Assembly (NCBI GenBank): GCA_002361155.1
Contig: DERZ01000033.1
Coordinates: 8,883-33,950 of the forward strand
Length of the DNA: 25,068 nucleotides
Reading direction: 5' to 3'
Source: Porphyromonadaceae bacterium UBA3327
Lineage (GTDB): Bacteria; Bacteroidota; Bacteroidia; Bacteroidales; Muribaculaceae
This document shows positions 23,591 to 25,068 of this stretch, one piece after another. Numbering within the stretch: position 1 is the first letter of the stretch; each line of letters begins with the position of its first letter. The position numbers were made by a program, and so were the translations under genes. The notes below the pieces were generated by a model. It had not been told where the DNA came from, did no database searches, and was given only the letters and a program-made list of their open reading frames with translations.

Positions 23591-24796
23591 ATGGCCTCGA
23601 TAAAAGTAAAGTTCCGGCCCTCGACTGTCGCTGACCACGAAGGCACAATCTACTACCAGATTATCCATGAAAGGAAGGTGCGACAGCTTCTGACCGACTA
23701 CAAAGTCTTTCCATCAGAGTGGGATGAAAGCCGCTCTATGGTAACTACAACCCGGAAAAGTGAACGTAAATCGTTTATTCTCTCAATTCGTGAGCGCATC
23801 CGCTGGGATGTGGAGCGGCTGACTAAGATTGACCGTAAATTAAATTCCAACGGTCTGACCTACACTGCCGATGATGTTATCGACGAGTTCAATCGCTACG
23901 CACATGAATACTCTCTGTTCAATTTCATGGAGAATATAATTGCCAGACTGAAGCAGAACGGCAAAGTAAGAACTTCCGAGACCTACAAGTCCACGCTCAA
24001 CAGTTTCAAGAAGTTCCGTAAGGACGAGGACATCATGCTCGACTGCCTCACCTCTGAAATAATGGAGGCGTATGAGGCATGGCACAAGGGTAGGGGAGTT
24101 GCGCCTAATACTATATCATTCTACATCCGTATTCTGCGTGCCGTCTATAACCGTGCAGTTGAAGACGACATTATCGAGAATCGCAATCCGTTCCGTCATG
24201 TCTATACCGGAGTAGACAAGACCGTCAAACGTGCATTGCCGCTGGCCGTAATCAAAAAAATCAAGACATTGGACTTGTCTCTGACTCCGGCCCTCGACTA
24301 CGCCCGCGATATGTTCCTGATGAGTTTTTATCTCCGTGGTATGAGCTTCATCGACATGGCTTTCCTGAAAAAATCAGACCTTAAAAACGGCTACGTCACG
24401 TACCGACGTCGCAAGACCGGCCAGCAACTCGTAATCGAATGGACAAAAGAAATGCAGATGATTCTCGACAAATATCCTGAAAACGCCTCCGACTACCTAT
24501 TGCCCATCATCCGAAATCCCGGCACCAACGAGCGATGTACCTACCGCAACGCGGGCTATAACATCAACCATAATCTGAAGAAGATAGCTGGAATGGTGGG
24601 GGTGGAAATCCCGCTCACTCTCTATGTAGCGCGCCACAGCTGGGCCTCGGCCGCCAAAGCAAAAGGAATACCCCTATCGGTTATCTCCGAAGGCATGGGT
24701 CACGACAGTGAAGCCACCACTCAAATTTACCTCGCCAGCCTCGACACCACCGTTGTTGACAAAGCCAACAGTCTAATCCTAAAGTCGCTCAAATAA
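23591..24796 (+). CDS. Tyrosine recombinase (Bacteroidetes integrase/invertase type)
   Basis: 401 residues. An arm-type DNA-binding domain (about 1-90) is followed by a SAM-like core-binding domain (about 108-205) and the catalytic domain (215-400). Catalytic residues are R249 (in YLRGMSFIDMAFL), K275 (RRRKTGQ), R348 in YVARHSWAS, H371 in MGHDS and the nucleophile Y380 in TTQIYLASL. The usual first His of the HxxR box is Y345 here, a substitution that recurs in this Bacteroidetes group. Relatives include integrases of mobile elements and Tsr-type invertases that flip promoters of surface genes. No excisionase, relaxase or cargo gene is in the window and no adjacent tRNA was seen, so invertase or island integrase cannot be decided. 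It ends at a strong terminator. Confidence 0.92.
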   Translation: MASIKVKFRPSTVADHEGTIYYQIIHERKVRQLLTDYKVFPSEWDESRSMVTTTRKSERKSFILSIRERIRWDVERLTKIDRKLNSNGLTYTADDVIDEFNRYAHEYSLFNFMENIIARLKQNGKVRTSETYKSTLNSFKKFRKDEDIMLDCLTSEIMEAYEAWHKGRGVAPNTISFYIRILRAVYNRAVEDDIIENRNPFRHVYTGVDKTVKRALPLAVIKKIKTLDLSLTPALDYARDMFLMSFYLRGMSFIDMAFLKKSDLKNGYVTYRRRKTGQQLVIEWTKEMQMILDKYPENASDYLLPIIRNPGTNERCTYRNAGYNINHNLKKIAGMVGVEIPLTLYVARHSWASAAKAKGIPLSVISEGMGHDSEATTQIYLASLDTTVVDKANSLILKSLK

Positions 24797-24854
24797 CCTT
24801 CTGCCATCGCAGAGTAGCATCCCTAAACATCCGTATTCCTCTAAAATCACTACA

Positions 24855-24890
24855 GCCTCAGCACCAATCGGTTCTGAGGCTTCTTTGTTT
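24855..24890 (+). terminator. Intrinsic terminator after the recombinase gene
   Basis: GCCTCAG (24855-24861) pairs with CTGAGGC (24874-24880), with ACC/GGT extending the stem inside, then TTCTTTGTTT (24881-24890). It lies 58 nt after the recombinase stop. Read on the other strand there is no T-run, so it stops only rightward transcription. Confidence 0.75.
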
Positions 24891-24934
24891 AGCAATCATC
24901 CAAAATCTATTGATTAGAGAGACTTTACCAAATG

Positions 24935-24942
24935 CAAAGTTA
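24935..24942 (-). promoter_or_regulatory. Leftward promoter -7 box facing the recombinase 3' end
   Basis: On the minus strand this reads TAACTTTG, a perfect TAnnTTTG, preceded directly by TTTG. No clear -33 is seen at the usual distance. A transcript from it would run leftward across the terminator region and antisense to the end of the recombinase gene, since no minus-strand gene lies there. The flanking 24891-25068 holds no supportable complete gene. Confidence 0.4.
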
Positions 24943-25068
24943 CAAATAATCTCTGGAATAACCTCGAAAATCGGGAGAAATGGCACTAAATGACTTAATG
25001 TCAATACCGTTAGGGTGTCAGATGCTGCCAAGCCGAAAATGCTGAAAAAGCAAAGAAAAGCAGAACTA

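Noticed and set aside
24980..25045. Small plus-strand frame of 21 codons (MALNDLMS...)
   Set aside because: Too short, no ribosome-binding or promoter evidence, and it lies in a region better read as non-coding.

Overview
The window looks like a chromosomal segment of a Bacteroidales bacterium, most likely a gut Muribaculaceae-type organism. The reasons are the Bacteroidetes-type promoter boxes (TAnnTTTG), the lack of clear Shine-Dalgarno sequences with A-rich stretches before starts instead, a fused BioG-BioC biotin protein, a DUF4293/DUF4491 gene complement, a short eukaryote-like ProRS, a DPP IV-type S9 peptidase, and GC content near 50% by eye. The family-level assignment is inference. 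No rRNA, tRNA or CRISPR array was seen.

Left arm (41-12127, all minus strand). Transcription runs leftward from priA through bioA, bioF and a bioG-bioC fusion, then into a tightly packed block of ROK sugar kinase, GH29 alpha-L-fucosidase, CutC and an 845-residue transglutaminase-like exported protein. Several junctions are ATGA stop/start overlaps. The biotin genes make pimeloyl-ACP and carry it to 7,8-diaminopelargonate. bioD and bioB are not in the window, and the sugar/glycan block sits directly after bioGC. Fucosidase, ROK kinase and an exported Cys-His transglutaminase fold together suggest salvage of host glycan or glycopeptide fragments (inference).

Middle (12128-21543, plus strand). 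A divergent promoter region separates priA from an operon of two tandem small outer-membrane beta-barrel paralogues, a MIP18/SufT-type Fe-S assembly protein and LpxH (lipid A synthesis). A promoter and a roughly 150-nt structured leader then precede a DUF4293 membrane protein. After it come proS and an apparent operon of DPP IV, an unrecognised six-helix membrane protein and miaA.

Right arm (21544-25068). A DUF4491 gene converges on miaA. Next to it is a minus-strand operon of DUF6249 membrane protein, ECF sigma factor and small two-helix membrane protein (possible anti-sigma). It has an ECF-like promoter (TGTCACC, 17 nt, GTC) with a perfect palindrome at the predicted transcription start. 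Divergent from it is a tyrosine recombinase of the Bacteroidetes invertase/integrase type with a good intrinsic terminator. Beyond that lies a non-coding block with a leftward promoter box. This right end is the most accessory-looking part of the window.

Most of the window is ordinary core metabolism. The parts most worth a second look are the sigma operon with its palindromic promoter, the coupled glycan/CutC/transglutaminase block with its duplicated and partly inactive transglutaminase domain, and the recombinase locus with its flanking repeats.
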